Assembly (NCBI RefSeq): GCF_022394535.1
Contig: NZ_CP089414.1
Coordinates: 186,001 to 250,000 of the forward strand
Length of the DNA: 64,000 bases
Reading direction: 5' to 3'
Origin: Dyella terrae
GTDB lineage: Bacteria; Pseudomonadota; Gammaproteobacteria; Xanthomonadales; Rhodanobacteraceae
Positions 51,190 to 60,482 of this stretch are shown one piece after another. How positions within the stretch are numbered: the first letter of the stretch is position 1; the number at the start of each line of letters is the position of its first letter. The notes under the pieces are model-generated. The model was given only the letters and a program-made list of their open reading frames with translations. It was not told the origin of the DNA and searched no databases. A program made the position numbers and the translations under genes.

Positions 51190-51214
51190 AACTATACCCG
51201 AAACGGGTATAGTT
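51190..51214. promoter_or_regulatory. Operator/promoter of the toxin-antitoxin pair
   Basis: AACTATACCCG (51190-51200)/CGGGTATAGTT (51204-51214) is a perfect 11-bp inverted repeat with a 3-nt spacer, 11 nt before the toxin start. A TATA-like -10 (TATACC) is inside it. The position suits autoregulation by the HigA-type protein. Confidence 0.75.
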
Positions 51215-51368
51215 GTCCATGCGCCGATTTGGTATCGCTGTCGGAGTCGCCATGTCAGCGATCCCGACGCAGCGAGGGTGTGCCCGGAAAGCGGAAAGCG
51301 GCTGGCCGGAGATTGTCGCGTTGCTGTCACGGCAGTCGGGGCCAATGGAGCAAGCTTCTGGTAGCGGG

Positions 51369-52565
51369 TCATGCGGCCGCCTTTGCCTGCAGTGCGCCGA
51401 CAACCGATTTGCGGCGGTTCGCCACCAGCTCGGCGGCCTTACGCACCGGGTCGTCCTCGGTGTGAACGTAGCGCATGAACATCGCCACGGTCTTGTGCGC
51501 CGTGAGGGCCATGCCGACCTTGACCGGGATGCCGGAGTTGGCAATATCGGTCGCCGAGCGGTGGCGGATGCCGTGGGTGCCGACCTTCGGCACGCCGGCA
51601 CGATCAAGGAAGCGCCGCCACGCCTGGTAGTAGGAACCGGGACTCAGCGGCTTGCCGTGGTCCCGGATGGCGGGGCAGACGTAGGGCGAATCGCCATAGC
51701 GAGGCGCGTTTGACAGCAGTCGCTGAGCTTCTTCGCTCAAGGGCTTGGACATATTGCCGGTCTTGCTGTCCGGCCAGACCGCGCGGCCGTTGGGCAGGTC
51801 AAGCCAATCCCACTGCAACAGCAAGACCTCCGACATGCGTGCGGCGAACTCGAATTGCAGCCGGACGGCCAGCAGGTAGATCGGATGCTCCAGATGCTCG
51901 GTTTCGGCCCGGTCCATGTATGCGAACAAGCTGACCATCTGTTCGTCGGTGATGAGCCGGGTCGAGCCTTTCTCGGGGTACTTGGGTACATGGCGGCAGG
52001 GATTCGTGCCGTCGGGCCGGTAGCCCCACAACTCGGCCAGGTTGAACATCTTGCGAACGCAGGACAGCACGCGGTTGGCCTGAGTGGGTGACTTCTCCAG
52101 GCGCTTCATCAGCGCGGTGATGTCCTGACGGGTGACTTCGTGGGCCTTCTTGCTGCCGAATGCAGAGATGATGTAGCAGTCGATCTGGTACTGATACGAC
52201 TTCTGTGTGCTCGGCTTGTTGTGCAGCTTGGAATGATCCTCCATGAACCGGGTGCAAAGCTCCTTGATCGTCGGCGCCTTGCGTGCCTCGGTTTTCTGAT
52301 TTCCCGGATCGCCCCCGCGCCGAACTTCTGCCAGCCAGTCCTGAGCCAGCGACCGCGCTTGTTCGACGGTCAGCTCACCGAACTGGCCGAGCGCCGGCTT
52401 GCGGCGCACGCCTGAGTTCGTACGGTACTGCAGCATGAAGACCTTGCGGCCGGTTGGTGTAACCTTGCACAAGAAGCCTGGAACAACGGTGTCCCGGAGT
52501 TCGACGTCTTGCGATTGCGGTCGCGCCGTATCGACCACGGTTTTCGTCAGTTTGATCTTTGCCAT
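51369..52565 (-). CDS. int: Tyrosine integrase of the ICE
   Basis: 398 residues. The N-terminal DUF4102-type arm-binding domain (GFLCKVTPTGRKVFMLQYRT) and the core-binding SAM-like domain (TIKELCTRFMEDHSKLHNKP) precede the catalytic domain with the full set: R243 (FAARMSEVLLLQW), K268 (DSKTGN), H331-x-x-R334 (THGIRHRSATD), H357 (TAHKTVAM) and Y366 (FMRYVH). It lies at the right end, 178 nt from the attR core and directed away from it, the usual arrangement for tRNA-targeting integrases. Target: anticodon loop of tRNA-Leu(UAA). Confidence 0.95.
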   Translation of the reverse strand: MAKIKLTKTVVDTARPQSQDVELRDTVVPGFLCKVTPTGRKVFMLQYRTNSGVRRKPALGQFGELTVEQARSLAQDWLAEVRRGGDPGNQKTEARKAPTIKELCTRFMEDHSKLHNKPSTQKSYQYQIDCYIISAFGSKKAHEVTRQDITALMKRLEKSPTQANRVLSCVRKMFNLAELWGYRPDGTNPCRHVPKYPEKGSTRLITDEQMVSLFAYMDRAETEHLEHPIYLLAVRLQFEFAARMSEVLLLQWDWLDLPNGRAVWPDSKTGNMSKPLSEEAQRLLSNAPRYGDSPYVCPAIRDHGKPLSPGSYYQAWRRFLDRAGVPKVGTHGIRHRSATDIANSGIPVKVGMALTAHKTVAMFMRYVHTEDDPVRKAAELVANRRKSVVGALQAKAAA

Positions 52566-52742
52566 GAGGTGCTCCTGAAAATCCACCGATTTCCAGGAGC
52601 CGGCCAAGAGCCAAGCGAAAGGGAACCGGGGCGGTTTGCATCGCGCACCGGGATATGATCCAAGGCATTGACCTAAAGGAAAACCTGCTACAGCAAGCTG
52701 TATCCAAGCCTAGAGGTGCCCGGTGCAGGATTCATGCTGTCG
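52566..52742. promoter_or_regulatory. Right-end attachment region with int promoter
   Basis: 177 nt between int and the attR core, with no gene. A short palindrome TACAGC (52689-52694)/GCTGTA (52697-52702) lies about 45 bp from the core, a likely protein-binding arm site. In the circular form this region joins 8021 onward to form attP. Confidence 0.5.
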
Positions 52743-52797
52743 CTTAAAATCCCTCAGCCGAAAGGCTATGCGGGTTCGACCCCCGCTCCGGGCACCA
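52743..52797 (+). pseudogene. 3' half of the chromosomal tRNA-Leu(UAA), with attR core
   Basis: CTTAAAATC (52743-52751) begins the half and is the attR core. Then come the anticodon stem TCCCT, variable arm (AGCC-GAAA-GGCT), T arm (GCGGG-TTCGACC-CCCGC), acceptor strand TCCGGGC (52787-52793), A73 and CCA. It pairs exactly with the 5' half at 7980-7986. Alone it lacks the acceptor 5' strand and D arm, so it makes no tRNA. Confidence 0.95.
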
Positions 52798-52825
52798 TCC
52801 GACCGAGGCAATCGAGGGATGTCTG

Positions 52826-53071
52826 ATGAGTGGCAGCAGATTTATCGGACCTTTTGATAATCGCGTCGCCGCAGAGTTGCCACAGGGTTTTGTCGTTGGT
52901 TACTGCAAGGGCGACTGCAAGATCGAGCAAGGCACCTTCGTTGATGGCGTCCTTCGCCGCACTGGCGAACAGGAATGGTCCGATAGCCATGGGCACGTGG
53001 TGACAGTTATTGTTGAGGACTTCGATCTCAATGCGCAGGGACTACGAAATTGGTCCACGGGTGTCGAGTAG
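52826..53071 (+). CDS. Small hypothetical protein after the tRNA fragment
   Basis: 81 residues (MSGSRFIGPFDNRVAAELPQ, then GFVVGYCKGDCKIEQGTFVD). GAGGGA precedes the ATG with a good spacer, but there is no family I recognise, and the codon pattern is not decisive. It may be a host gene next to the integration site or a chance frame. An opposing frame ending GAGVEPA is a tRNA artefact. Confidence 0.35.
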   Translation: MSGSRFIGPFDNRVAAELPQGFVVGYCKGDCKIEQGTFVDGVLRRTGEQEWSDSHGHVVTVIVEDFDLNAQGLRNWSTGVE

Positions 53072-53222
53072 TCCTGTCAGTAGCACGGTGGTGGAACCTG
53101 TAAGGTAAGGCCCAGGGCCATCGTAGGCGGGTTTTGTTGCCATATTTTTTAGGCGCCTCAAGTGCTTGCATTGAGCCATAGGGCGGCCTATGTTCGCCGA
53201 ATACACCCAAGGAGGGCGACTG

Positions 53223-53891
53223 GTGATCAAGGTAGTGCTGATTGACGATCACGAGCTGGTGCGCACGGGATTCAGGATGATCCTGCAGCAACAGCCGGAT
53301 ATTCAAATCTGCGGTGAAGCGGGTACTGCCGAAGAGGGTCTGAGGTTGATCCGCGCTAAGGCGCCGGACATCGCCCTGGTAGACGTGCATATGCCCGGTA
53401 TGAGCGGTATCGAGCTTACCGAACGTGTTTCCCGTTCCAAGCTTGCGACTCACATCATCATTGTGACTGTCGTGGACGATGCACGCTTTCCAAAGCGACT
53501 GCTCGATGCAGGCGCACTTGGCTATCTGACCAAGGGCTGCACATCGGAAGAGCTTCTTGATGCGGTACGCCAAATAGCTTCCGGGCGTCGTTACCTGGCG
53601 CCCGCAGTGGCCCAGCAGCTTGCTCTGGCGACGCTGGATGGCGAAGGGTCGCCCTTCGACGCGCTTTCCAGCCGTGAGCTCGAGGTGGCCATGATGCTGG
53701 TGCGTGGTAAGGCGCTGACGACGATTGGTGAGCAGCTCAACCTGAGCCCCAAGACTGTCTCTACCTACAAGCAGCGATTGATGGAAAAACTGCAGGTGGA
53801 TCACATCATCAGCCTGGCTCACCTGATGACCATTCACGGTCTATTGGATACGCACAACAATCAGGTAGGCAACAACTTACCGGGTATGTGA
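53223..53891 (+). CDS. GacA/UvrY-type response regulator
   Basis: 222 residues. The start is GTG 53223, 7 nt after GGAGG (53211-53215); an upstream ATG at 53190 lacks a site and adds residues absent from the family. The receiver domain IKVVLIDDHELVRTGFRMIL has the acidic pair DD and the phospho-acceptor in DIALVDVHMPGMSG. The LuxR-type HTH is LSSRELEVAMMLVRGKALTT then LNLSPKTVSTYKQRLMEKL. In gammaproteobacteria this protein pairs with a BarA/GacS kinase and acts via small Csr/Rsm RNAs. It is the first sure chromosomal gene right of the ICE. Confidence 0.92.
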   Translation: MIKVVLIDDHELVRTGFRMILQQQPDIQICGEAGTAEEGLRLIRAKAPDIALVDVHMPGMSGIELTERVSRSKLATHIIIVTVVDDARFPKRLLDAGALGYLTKGCTSEELLDAVRQIASGRRYLAPAVAQQLALATLDGEGSPFDALSSRELEVAMMLVRGKALTTIGEQLNLSPKTVSTYKQRLMEKLQVDHIISLAHLMTIHGLLDTHNNQVGNNLPGM

Positions 53892-53910
53892 TCGGTAAGT
53901 TGGCAAAAAA

Positions 53911-53936
53911 AGCCGGACGATGGTCCGGCTTTTTTT
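53911..53936. terminator. Bidirectional terminator between the response regulator and rne
   Basis: AGCCGGAC (53911-53918)-GATG-GTCCGGCT (53923-53930), with an A-run before and seven T after. It ends the response regulator transcript on + and the rne transcript on -. Confidence 0.93.
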
Positions 53937-53954
53937 ATGTGCAGTGGGTCGTCG

Positions 53955-56900
53955 TCAGCTGTGTGACGACGCGTCCTTCTTCACGTCCTGTGCGCTTTCT
54001 TCGTCGACCGGCGCGACCGGTGCAGACTCGGCAGTGGACTGTTGCTCCAGGCCCGCATGAGCCAACAGGTCTCCTTGTGCCGGCTGCGCAACCGCTGCTG
54101 GGATGCTTTCTACAGGCGGTTCGACATGCACGGACACACTTTGCTGTGCCTCCGCTGTCTCGGTCGACTGTGAAACGATCAGCGTCTCGGCAACGGGTTC
54201 GATCTTGGGCGACACATCGAGGTGCACCAGGGACTCGACGGCGGTGCTCGCCTCTGTGACGTGAGTGACTTCTTCCATTGCGACGGCAGCGACAGCTTCC
54301 GGAGCATGGATGGTGCTGGCAGAGACATCGGTCGTCGTATGTGCTGTGACGTCAGCAACCGGTTCGACGGCTACAGCATGGTGGTCTTTGTGCGAAAGGA
54401 CCTCGCCAAAGGGCTCGGCCGCGATCGGAGCGTCGAGCTGCACGTGTTCCGACGCAGCGTCTGTGACGGCGGTAGGTGACGGAATTGGCGGAAGTGCAGG
54501 CAGATTGAAGGATGCTGGCGCGACCGCACTCAGTACGTGCTCGGGTGCCTGCGTGGGTGCGCTCGGCACTGCAGCGGCAACCACCTTTTCAGAGGTCGCG
54601 GACGGGGCGTCGGCGGGCGCTGCCACTCCGTTCTGTTCTGGCGTTGCCGTGTGTGCAATCGCTGTTGCGGCAACCGTGGCTACGACAGCCGCGGCTACCG
54701 AAGCGGCGTGCGACGACGGCGCAGTCGCTTCGCTGCGGTCCTCATCGTCCAGATCGTCGAGATGCTGGTCAGCGGACTCCTCGGTCTGTGCGTCGGCCTG
54801 TGAGCCGTCCTCATGACGACGACGACGACGGCCACCACGACGACCGCGGCGGCGACGCGACTGGCTGCCCTCAGCTTCCGGTGTGCCAGCTGCGGGGTCC
54901 ATGATGCCGCTGGTTGCGACTTCGGTGGTGGCCTCGGCGGTGGCCGCGATCTCCTTGATCACCTCCGGTGCCGGCACATGCTCTGGTCGCTCGGCCGGGG
55001 TAGTGCTTGCCACGGACGCAGCGGCCACGGCGATTACTGTGTCCGGAGCGGGAGTGCTGGACTGGGCTTGCTGCGGCTGGCGCGGCTGGCGCTGTTGCTG
55101 CTCCTGGCGCTGCTGCTTGCGCTCATTTTGTGCCTGTTGCTGACCCTCGCCCTTGGGCTGCTGCTGGCGCTGTTCCTGCTTGGGCGGCTGTTGGGCCTGC
55201 TGCGGCTGGCGCTGTTGCTGCTGGCGATTGCCCTTTGCTTGCTGCTGGCCCTTCGGCTGGCCTTGCTGCGGCTGTTCGCGGCGCTGCTGTTGCTGCTGGC
55301 GATTACCTTGCTGCTGACCACTCTGGCCCGAACGGGCACGCTCGTCGCGGCGCTGATTGCCGCGGTTTGCTTGAGCAGGCTCGGACTTCGCTGTTGGAGC
55401 GGGCGAGGCAGGGGCAGCCGGGCTGCGGAACCAGCCAAGCAAACGGGAGAGCACGCCGCCGCGCGGGGCTGGGGCTGCAGCAGACTGACGCGCGGCCACC
55501 GGCTGCGGCGCTGGAGCGGCTGCGGTTTCTTCGCGAACGGGAGCTGGAGTGGCGGGTACGATTCCGCTGACAACCGGCTGCTCGCTGCTGCCCAGAGTCT
55601 GACCCATCTTCGGAACCGCGGATGCTTCGACGGCAGTGAGGCGTTCGTAGCTGGGCTTGCTGTGCTCGCCCATGTCGGCTTCACGGATGCGCTGGATCTC
55701 GATGTGCGGGGTTTCGAGCTTATCGTCCGCGACGATGACCACGTGCACCTTGTTGCGCAGCTCGATCTCGACCACGCTGGCGCGCTTCTCGTTGAGCATG
55801 AAGTTGGCCACGCTCGGCGGGGCCTGCACCAGCACCTGGCCGGTGTTGTCCTTCATGGCGTGCTCTTCGATCAGGCGCAGGGTCGAGAGAGCCAGTGACT
55901 CCACACCGCGGACATGGCCATGGCCTTCGCAACGCGGGCAGACGATCTGAGTAGCTTCGCCCAGGCTGGGGCGCAGGCGCTGGCGTGACATCTCCAGCAG
56001 GCCGAAACGGCTGATGCGGCCGATCTGCACGCGGGCACGGTCCAGCTTCAGCGCTTCCTTGAGGCGTTCTTCCACTTCGCGCTGGTGCTTGGGGCTGTCC
56101 ATGTCGATGAAGTCGATCACGATCAGGCCGCCGGCATCGCGGATGCGCAGCTGGCGGGCGATTTCCGCCGCCGCTTCCAGGTTGGTGTTGAACGCGGTTT
56201 CTTCGATGTCGCTGCCCTTGGTGGCCTTCGACGAGTTGATGTCGATGGCGGTGAGGGCTTCGGTCTGGTCGACGACGATCGAGCCGCCGGAGGGCAGGCG
56301 GACCTGGCGATCGAACACGCTCTCGATCTGGGTTTCGATCTGGTAGCGCGAGAACAGCGGGGTGTCGTCGCGGTACATCTTGAGCTTGCGCAGAGCGTTG
56401 GGCATCACCTGCTGCATGAATTCGCGTGCGTCGTTGTACAGCGACTCCTCATCGATGAGGATCTCGCCGATGTCGCTGCGCAGGTAGTCACGCAAGGCGC
56501 GGATGAACAGCTTCGATTCCTGATAGATCAGGAACGGGGCCTTCTGCGCCTGTGCGGCGCCAGAGATGGCCTTCCAGAGCTGCAGGAGGTAGTCCAGATC
56601 CCACTGGAGTTCTTCGGCGTCGCGGCCAAGGCCGGCGGTGCGCACGATAAGACCCACCTCGTCAGGGACGTTGAGATGCTCCAGCGCTTCTTTCAGTGCC
56701 TGGCGGTCTTCGCCCTCGATGCGGCGCGAAACGCCACCCGCTTTCGGGTTGTTCGGCATCAGCACCATGTAGCGGCCGGCGAGGCTGATGAAGGTGGTTA
56801 GCGCGGCGCCTTTGTTGCCACGCTCTTCCTTCTCGACCTGAACGACTACTTCGTGACCTTCCTTGATGAGGTCGCGGATGTTGGCCTTGTTCGGGTCCAG

Positions 56901-57143
56901 GCCCGGCGTGAAGTACTCGCGGGCGATTTCCTTCAGCGGGAGGAAGCCGTGGCGTTCGGCGCCGTAGTCGACGAAGCAGGCTTCAAGGGAGGGCTCCACG
57001 CGAGTGATGCGGCCCTTGTAAATATTGGCCTTTTTCTGTTCGCGGGAGGGGATTTCGATGTCTAGATCGTAAAGGTTCTGGCCATCGACGATGGCCACGC
57101 GCAACTCTTCACGCTGAGTTGCGTTGATCAACATACGTTTCAT
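53955..57143 (-). CDS. rne: RNase E
   Basis: 1062 residues. S1 domain ([20 protein letters not shown]), catalytic core with [12 protein letters not shown] and [20 protein letters not shown] (the two catalytic Asp residues), and the Zn-link [10 protein letters not shown]. The C-terminal half is disordered: a Gln/Arg-rich tract (about residues 590-700, such as [15 protein letters not shown]), then an Arg block [17 protein letters not shown] for RNA binding, then an Ala/Val/Glu-rich tail. It initiates mRNA decay and rRNA/tRNA maturation and organises the degradosome. GAGGA precedes the ATG. Divergent from rluC, as in many proteobacteria. Confidence 0.97.
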   Translation of the reverse strand: MKRMLINATQREELRVAIVDGQNLYDLDIEIPSREQKKANIYKGRITRVEPSLEACFVDYGAERHGFLPLKEIAREYFTPGLDPNKANIRDLIKEGHEVVVQVEKEERGNKGAALTTFISLAGRYMVLMPNNPKAGGVSRRIEGEDRQALKEALEHLNVPDEVGLIVRTAGLGRDAEELQWDLDYLLQLWKAISGAAQAQKAPFLIYQESKLFIRALRDYLRSDIGEILIDEESLYNDAREFMQQVMPNALRKLKMYRDDTPLFSRYQIETQIESVFDRQVRLPSGGSIVVDQTEALTAIDINSSKATKGSDIEETAFNTNLEAAAEIARQLRIRDAGGLIVIDFIDMDSPKHQREVEERLKEALKLDRARVQIGRISRFGLLEMSRQRLRPSLGEATQIVCPRCEGHGHVRGVESLALSTLRLIEEHAMKDNTGQVLVQAPPSVANFMLNEKRASVVEIELRNKVHVVIVADDKLETPHIEIQRIREADMGEHSKPSYERLTAVEASAVPKMGQTLGSSEQPVVSGIVPATPAPVREETAAAPAPQPVAARQSAAAPAPRGGVLSRLLGWFRSPAAPASPAPTAKSEPAQANRGNQRRDERARSGQSGQQQGNRQQQQQRREQPQQGQPKGQQQAKGNRQQQQRQPQQAQQPPKQEQRQQQPKGEGQQQAQNERKQQRQEQQQRQPRQPQQAQSSTPAPDTVIAVAAASVASTTPAERPEHVPAPEVIKEIAATAEATTEVATSGIMDPAAGTPEAEGSQSRRRRGRRGGRRRRRHEDGSQADAQTEESADQHLDDLDDEDRSEATAPSSHAASVAAAVVATVAATAIAHTATPEQNGVAAPADAPSATSEKVVAAAVPSAPTQAPEHVLSAVAPASFNLPALPPIPSPTAVTDAASEHVQLDAPIAAEPFGEVLSHKDHHAVAVEPVADVTAHTTTDVSASTIHAPEAVAAVAMEEVTHVTEASTAVESLVHLDVSPKIEPVAETLIVSQSTETAEAQQSVSVHVEPPVESIPAAVAQPAQGDLLAHAGLEQQSTAESAPVAPVDEESAQDVKKDASSHS

Positions 57144-57487
57144 TGTAATTTTTCCTCAGCTTGCCGCGCGTCGCGTGCCCCGGTGGCGCCAGTCGCTTCG
57201 GCGGCCTGCCGGGGATCGCGCCGCTGCGGTTAAGCGGCAAATGACGGCATCGTTCTCGGTGCCGGGATGATTCTTGGCAATGCGCCGATCGCTCTCCGGA
57301 GCCCTTCGGGAACCGGACAAACGACAACCCAAACCGTTACGATGTAAGGGAGCAGCAACCGGCTGCCATAAAGGCGACCGGCGCTATCCTCGCCGACGTC
57401 ACGGGATGGGCATCCCGACTCCATCCGAACTTCGGTAGGGCGGGATCAAACGCCGGCCGAGTATCCTATTTCGTCAGGTTTTTTTCA
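57144..57487. promoter_or_regulatory. Divergent rne/rluC upstream region
   Basis: 344 nt without a gene. The long 5' leader of rne is expected, since RNase E controls its own mRNA through its leader in other bacteria. Hairpin-prone GC-rich segments are seen at 57160-57240, but I see no defined motif. Confidence 0.45.
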
Positions 57488-58502
57488 ATGCAGACGGTAA
57501 CTTCCCCCGACGTACCTCACGGTGTGCGTCAAGTCGAGATTGGCCCGGAACGGGACGGTCAGCGTATCGACAACGCGCTGATGACCCTGCTCAAAGGGGT
57601 ACCGAAGAGCATGATTTACCGCATCCTGCGTACCGGGCAGGTGCGTGTGAACGGCAAGCGTGCGAAGCCGGAAACCCGTCTCGTGGCGGGTGACATGCTG
57701 CGAATTCCCCCCCGTACGGACAGCCGAGAAGGTGGTCGGGAAGGGCCCGTCGGCCAGTATGGTCTCAGCCATTACTGAGTCGATCATTTTCGAAGACAAG
57801 CATTTCCTGGCCATCGACAAGCCGACCGGTATTGCCAGCCATGGCGGTAGCGGGGTGAGTCACGGAGCCATCGAGCTGCTTCGGGCAGCCCGCCCGAATG
57901 AACACCTGGAGTTGGTCCATCGTCTGGACCGCGATACCAGTGGTGTGTTGGTGTTCGCCAAGACTCGCGCCGGGTTGACCGGTCTGCAGGCGGCCATCCG
58001 TGACGGCTCAGTCACCAAGCAATACCTCTGCCTGATGGACGGACACCCGGGCAAGGCCAAGTTCAGCGTCAACGCGCCGCTGCTCAAGTCGGTGCTCCAG
58101 GGCGGTGAGCGCATGGTCCGTGTGTCTGACAACGGCAAGCCGTCGCTCACTTTCTTCCAGGAAATGGAGCAATACCCCGGCGCACGCCTGATGCAGGCCA
58201 CATTGGGAACCGGCCGCACGCATCAGATTCGTGTCCACGCTGCCCATATAGGTCACCCGCTGGCCGGCGACCCCAAGTACGGCAATAAGGAAATGAACAA
58301 GGCGTTCAAGGAGTTGGGACTGAATCGCCTGTTCCTGCACGCGTCGCACATGAGTTTCGAGCTGGATGGACGTTCTTACAGCTTTTCTGCGCCGCTGCCT
58401 GACGATTTGAAGGAGTTCCTCGACAATTTCGCCGCAAAAAGCAGAAAGGTCAGGCGCTTGTGGGAGCAGCTACAGGAAAAAGCGCGCGCTGACCTCGAGT
58501 GA
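57488..58502 (+). pseudogene. rluC: RluC, 23S rRNA pseudouridine synthase, frameshifted as sequenced
   Basis: The first frame (57488-57778) gives an S4 domain (ERDGQRIDNALMTLLKGVPK, VNGKRAKPETRLVAGDMLRI) and then runs into nonsense after PP. The second continues VRTAEKVVGKGPSASMVSAI, FEDKHFLAIDKPTGIASHGG and the catalytic LVHRLDRDTSGVLVFAKT, to the end at 58502. A run of seven C (57708-57714) should be six; removing one C gives RIPPVRTAEK and an intact RluC of about 337 residues. RluC modifies U955, U2504 and U2580 of 23S rRNA. A healthy core gene broken only at a homopolymer suggests a sequencing error. Confidence 0.88.
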
Positions 58503-60005
58503 GCGCAACAAGTGGCCGGTCAGGCCGCTTTCCACCAGCAGCGCGCTGGCGGCATGGGCGAGGGCAATGGGGATCAACCGCGGTGAGCGCATGAAGCTCC
58601 ATGCCCACCACAGTTCGGCCAAGGCGCACAGCTGCATGAGTGAACCGTTGGGAGTGTGAAGCAGGCCGAACAGGCTGGCGGTGACGAGGATGACGGTGGT
58701 CCGGGGAAGTCCGGTGCGTTCCAGTCGTCCCATCACGAGAGCAAGCACGGCCCACTGCTGCACCAGCGCCCATCCGATGTAGGCCAGAATGTGCCGGCCG
58801 TCCAAGTGGATCAGGTGATGACCGTCGGCCCATGTCAGCGCGGCTGCGACGGGTAACGGAACAAGCGGGTAGAGCCAGTCGGACCAGCGTCGCCCCCACC
58901 AACTCCATTCGACCGGTCGACGACGCCATTCGCTCTGACCGCCATAGATGAGCGCACCGAGAAAGGCAGCGATGCTCGGAAGGGATGGTTCTGGTCCCCA
59001 GTGCAGCCCAGCGATTAGCCAAAACGGGCCTGTGGCAATAGCCGCGATTTCCGTCCATGGGCGGATCACGCCCGGGCGTTGCCGCATCGCCAGCCAGATC
59101 AGCCACCCCAGATAGAGACAGCACACGCCTGCATCGAGCCAGGTGGGCATGTGGGAGGACGCTTCCGCGGACAAGGGCTGGCCGAAGGGGAGGATGATCG
59201 CCGCGGGCCAGTACTGCCGGATGCGATCTCGCAGCAACAGCATGGCTTCAGCCGACGCATTTTCTGGCAGGCGCACTATCGGGGTTCGGTAGCGGGCGAG
59301 GGCGTCTGGTTGGGGCATCCACGCGTCGGCGGCTTCCGCTCCTGACAGGTGGATGTCGGCGATCTGTCGATCGATGACAGCAGGAAGCGAAGTTGATTCG
59401 GTTGAGGCCAAGGCGGCCGAGTGAACGGTCAGCATGGCACCGGCAGGCAGCGTCACCCTCAGCCGCAACATATAGGCGACCACGCCAGGGGGCCGGCAAG
59501 TGCGCCCGTCAGTGGACCGCCACGCCAGGTCGCGCAGGTCGATGGCGAGTTGCGTCTTGTCCCTCGACACCGTTGCTGCGTGATGGGCTGAGCACGGCTC
59601 TGCCGATTCCAGCGGCTGGTAGATCAGATCTACCACCCCGCCGTGATCGCTTTGCATGGCGAGGCGCAGCAAGGGCCAATGGGCCAAATCGACCGGACCC
59701 GCCAGCGGCAGGCCCATTTCGAACGGCGTACCGTCGCGGCTGACGATCGTCAGCTCGTCGGTTGTTGCAGTGAGGTCCGCCGATCCGAACACACGGCCGG
59801 CCACCAGGTCGGAAGGCTGGTGCAGCGTCCATTGCCAGAGTGGCGCGCCGCTGCGGAGCAGGGACACCTTGCTGCTCGCCTCATGGAGCAACTGGCCACG
59901 CGTGATCCAGCCGGACAGTGCCGCCAGGCACCAGAGCATGACAGCGACCGCCGCGAGGAAACCTGCGGCGGGCAGCAGGCGGGGCGTAGTGCGCGGCGCG
60001 CTCAA
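58470..60005 (-). CDS. Membrane protein with a CPBP-protease-like C-terminal domain
   Basis: About 511 residues from TTG 60005, overlapping the pterin dehydratase stop (TTGA). One N-terminal helix (LLPAAGFLAAVAVMLWCLAA), a periplasmic region of about 250 residues with carbohydrate-binding-like strands, then eight or so helices. SLFGLLHTPNGSLMQLCALA resembles the CPBP/Abi motif 2-3 (F..LH), and the last part ALAHAASALLVE has a further His. The first motif (EExxxR) is replaced by QQWAVLALVM, so proteolytic activity is doubtful. It overlaps the 3' end of rluC by 33 nt on the opposite strand. Confidence 0.65.
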   Translation of the reverse strand: MSAPRTTPRLLPAAGFLAAVAVMLWCLAALSGWITRGQLLHEASSKVSLLRSGAPLWQWTLHQPSDLVAGRVFGSADLTATTDELTIVSRDGTPFEMGLPLAGPVDLAHWPLLRLAMQSDHGGVVDLIYQPLESAEPCSAHHAATVSRDKTQLAIDLRDLAWRSTDGRTCRPPGVVAYMLRLRVTLPAGAMLTVHSAALASTESTSLPAVIDRQIADIHLSGAEAADAWMPQPDALARYRTPIVRLPENASAEAMLLLRDRIRQYWPAAIILPFGQPLSAEASSHMPTWLDAGVCCLYLGWLIWLAMRQRPGVIRPWTEIAAIATGPFWLIAGLHWGPEPSLPSIAAFLGALIYGGQSEWRRRPVEWSWWGRRWSDWLYPLVPLPVAAALTWADGHHLIHLDGRHILAYIGWALVQQWAVLALVMGRLERTGLPRTTVILVTASLFGLLHTPNGSLMQLCALAELWWAWSFMRSPRLIPIALAHAASALLVESGLTGHLLRSLEVSARFFL

Positions 60006-60343
60006 CGTTCGAGCAAGGCGTCCACGCGTGCGGCGCAGATGATGTCGTTCATCGACAGGCCGCCGACGTCGTGCGTCGACCACAGGATCTGGCAATGGCC
60101 ATAGCCGGCTTCCAGGTCGGGGTGGTGGTCCTCTTGATTGGCCATGAAGCCAACCGCATTGATGAAGCCGAGCGTGCGGTGGAAGTCGGGAAACTTGAAG
60201 TCCTTGACGATGGCTTTGCCGTCGTCGGTGACCTTCCAGCCCGGCAACACGCCGAGCAGCTCCTTGAGCTTGGCGGCGTCGAGCGCGTGTTCCTTGCCCT
60301 TGCGCGGCGTGCAGTGCTGGCTGGCGAGTTGGCTGAGGTTCAT
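60002..60343 (-). CDS. phhB: Pterin-4a-carbinolamine dehydratase
   Basis: 113 residues: KVTDDGKAIVKDFKFPDFHR, then GFMANQEDHHPDLEAGYGHC and TLGFINAVGFMANQED, with the catalytic HH-P-D set (DHHPDLE) followed by STHDVGGLSMNDI. It recycles tetrahydrobiopterin after aromatic amino-acid hydroxylation. It shares a transcript with the membrane protein downstream. Confidence 0.94.
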   Translation of the reverse strand: MNLSQLASQHCTPRKGKEHALDAAKLKELLGVLPGWKVTDDGKAIVKDFKFPDFHRTLGFINAVGFMANQEDHHPDLEAGYGHCQILWSTHDVGGLSMNDIICAARVDALLER

Positions 60344-60482
60344 GGCGAAACGTCCGTAGCAAGTGAAAGGTGCGAAGCGTCGAAGCTTGGCGAGGAAAAG
60401 TCAAAGCCAGGCAGTCGAGGCAAAATAGGACTAAAATGGTGCTGTATTGCCGGCCATGCCGGAGTTTCAGCGAGAGTAGACA

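Larger units (their letters stand above)
8012..52751. mobile_element. Tn4371/IncP-trb-type integrative and conjugative element inserted in tRNA-Leu(UAA)
   Basis: A 44.7-kb element bounded by the 9-bp direct repeat CTTAAAATC (8012-8020 and 52743-52751). Joining the left flank (7980-8011) to the right flank (52743-52797) rebuilds a perfect tRNA-Leu(UAA) with matching acceptor arms GCCCGGA/TCCGGGC, so both ends are set to the base apart from the 9-bp ambiguity. Inside are a tyrosine integrase at the right end, a trb mating-pair operon, traG, a VirD2-type relaxase, the traF peptidase, parA/parB, repA with iterons, radC and duf736/932/2285/2840/2958. This is the gene set of Tn4371-like ICEs. Cargo comprises a metal-responsive reductase cluster, a defence operon and a toxin-antitoxin pair. 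Confidence 0.95.

Noticed and set aside
52766..52996. 76-residue - strand frame ending GAGVEPA
   Set aside because: That ending is the classic false translation of a tRNA 3' end; here it covers the tRNA-Leu 3' half.
54813..55898. 361-residue Leu-rich frame on the + strand resembling a membrane protein
   Set aside because: It is the antisense of the CAG-rich Gln tract of RNase E; CTG codons read as poly-Leu.
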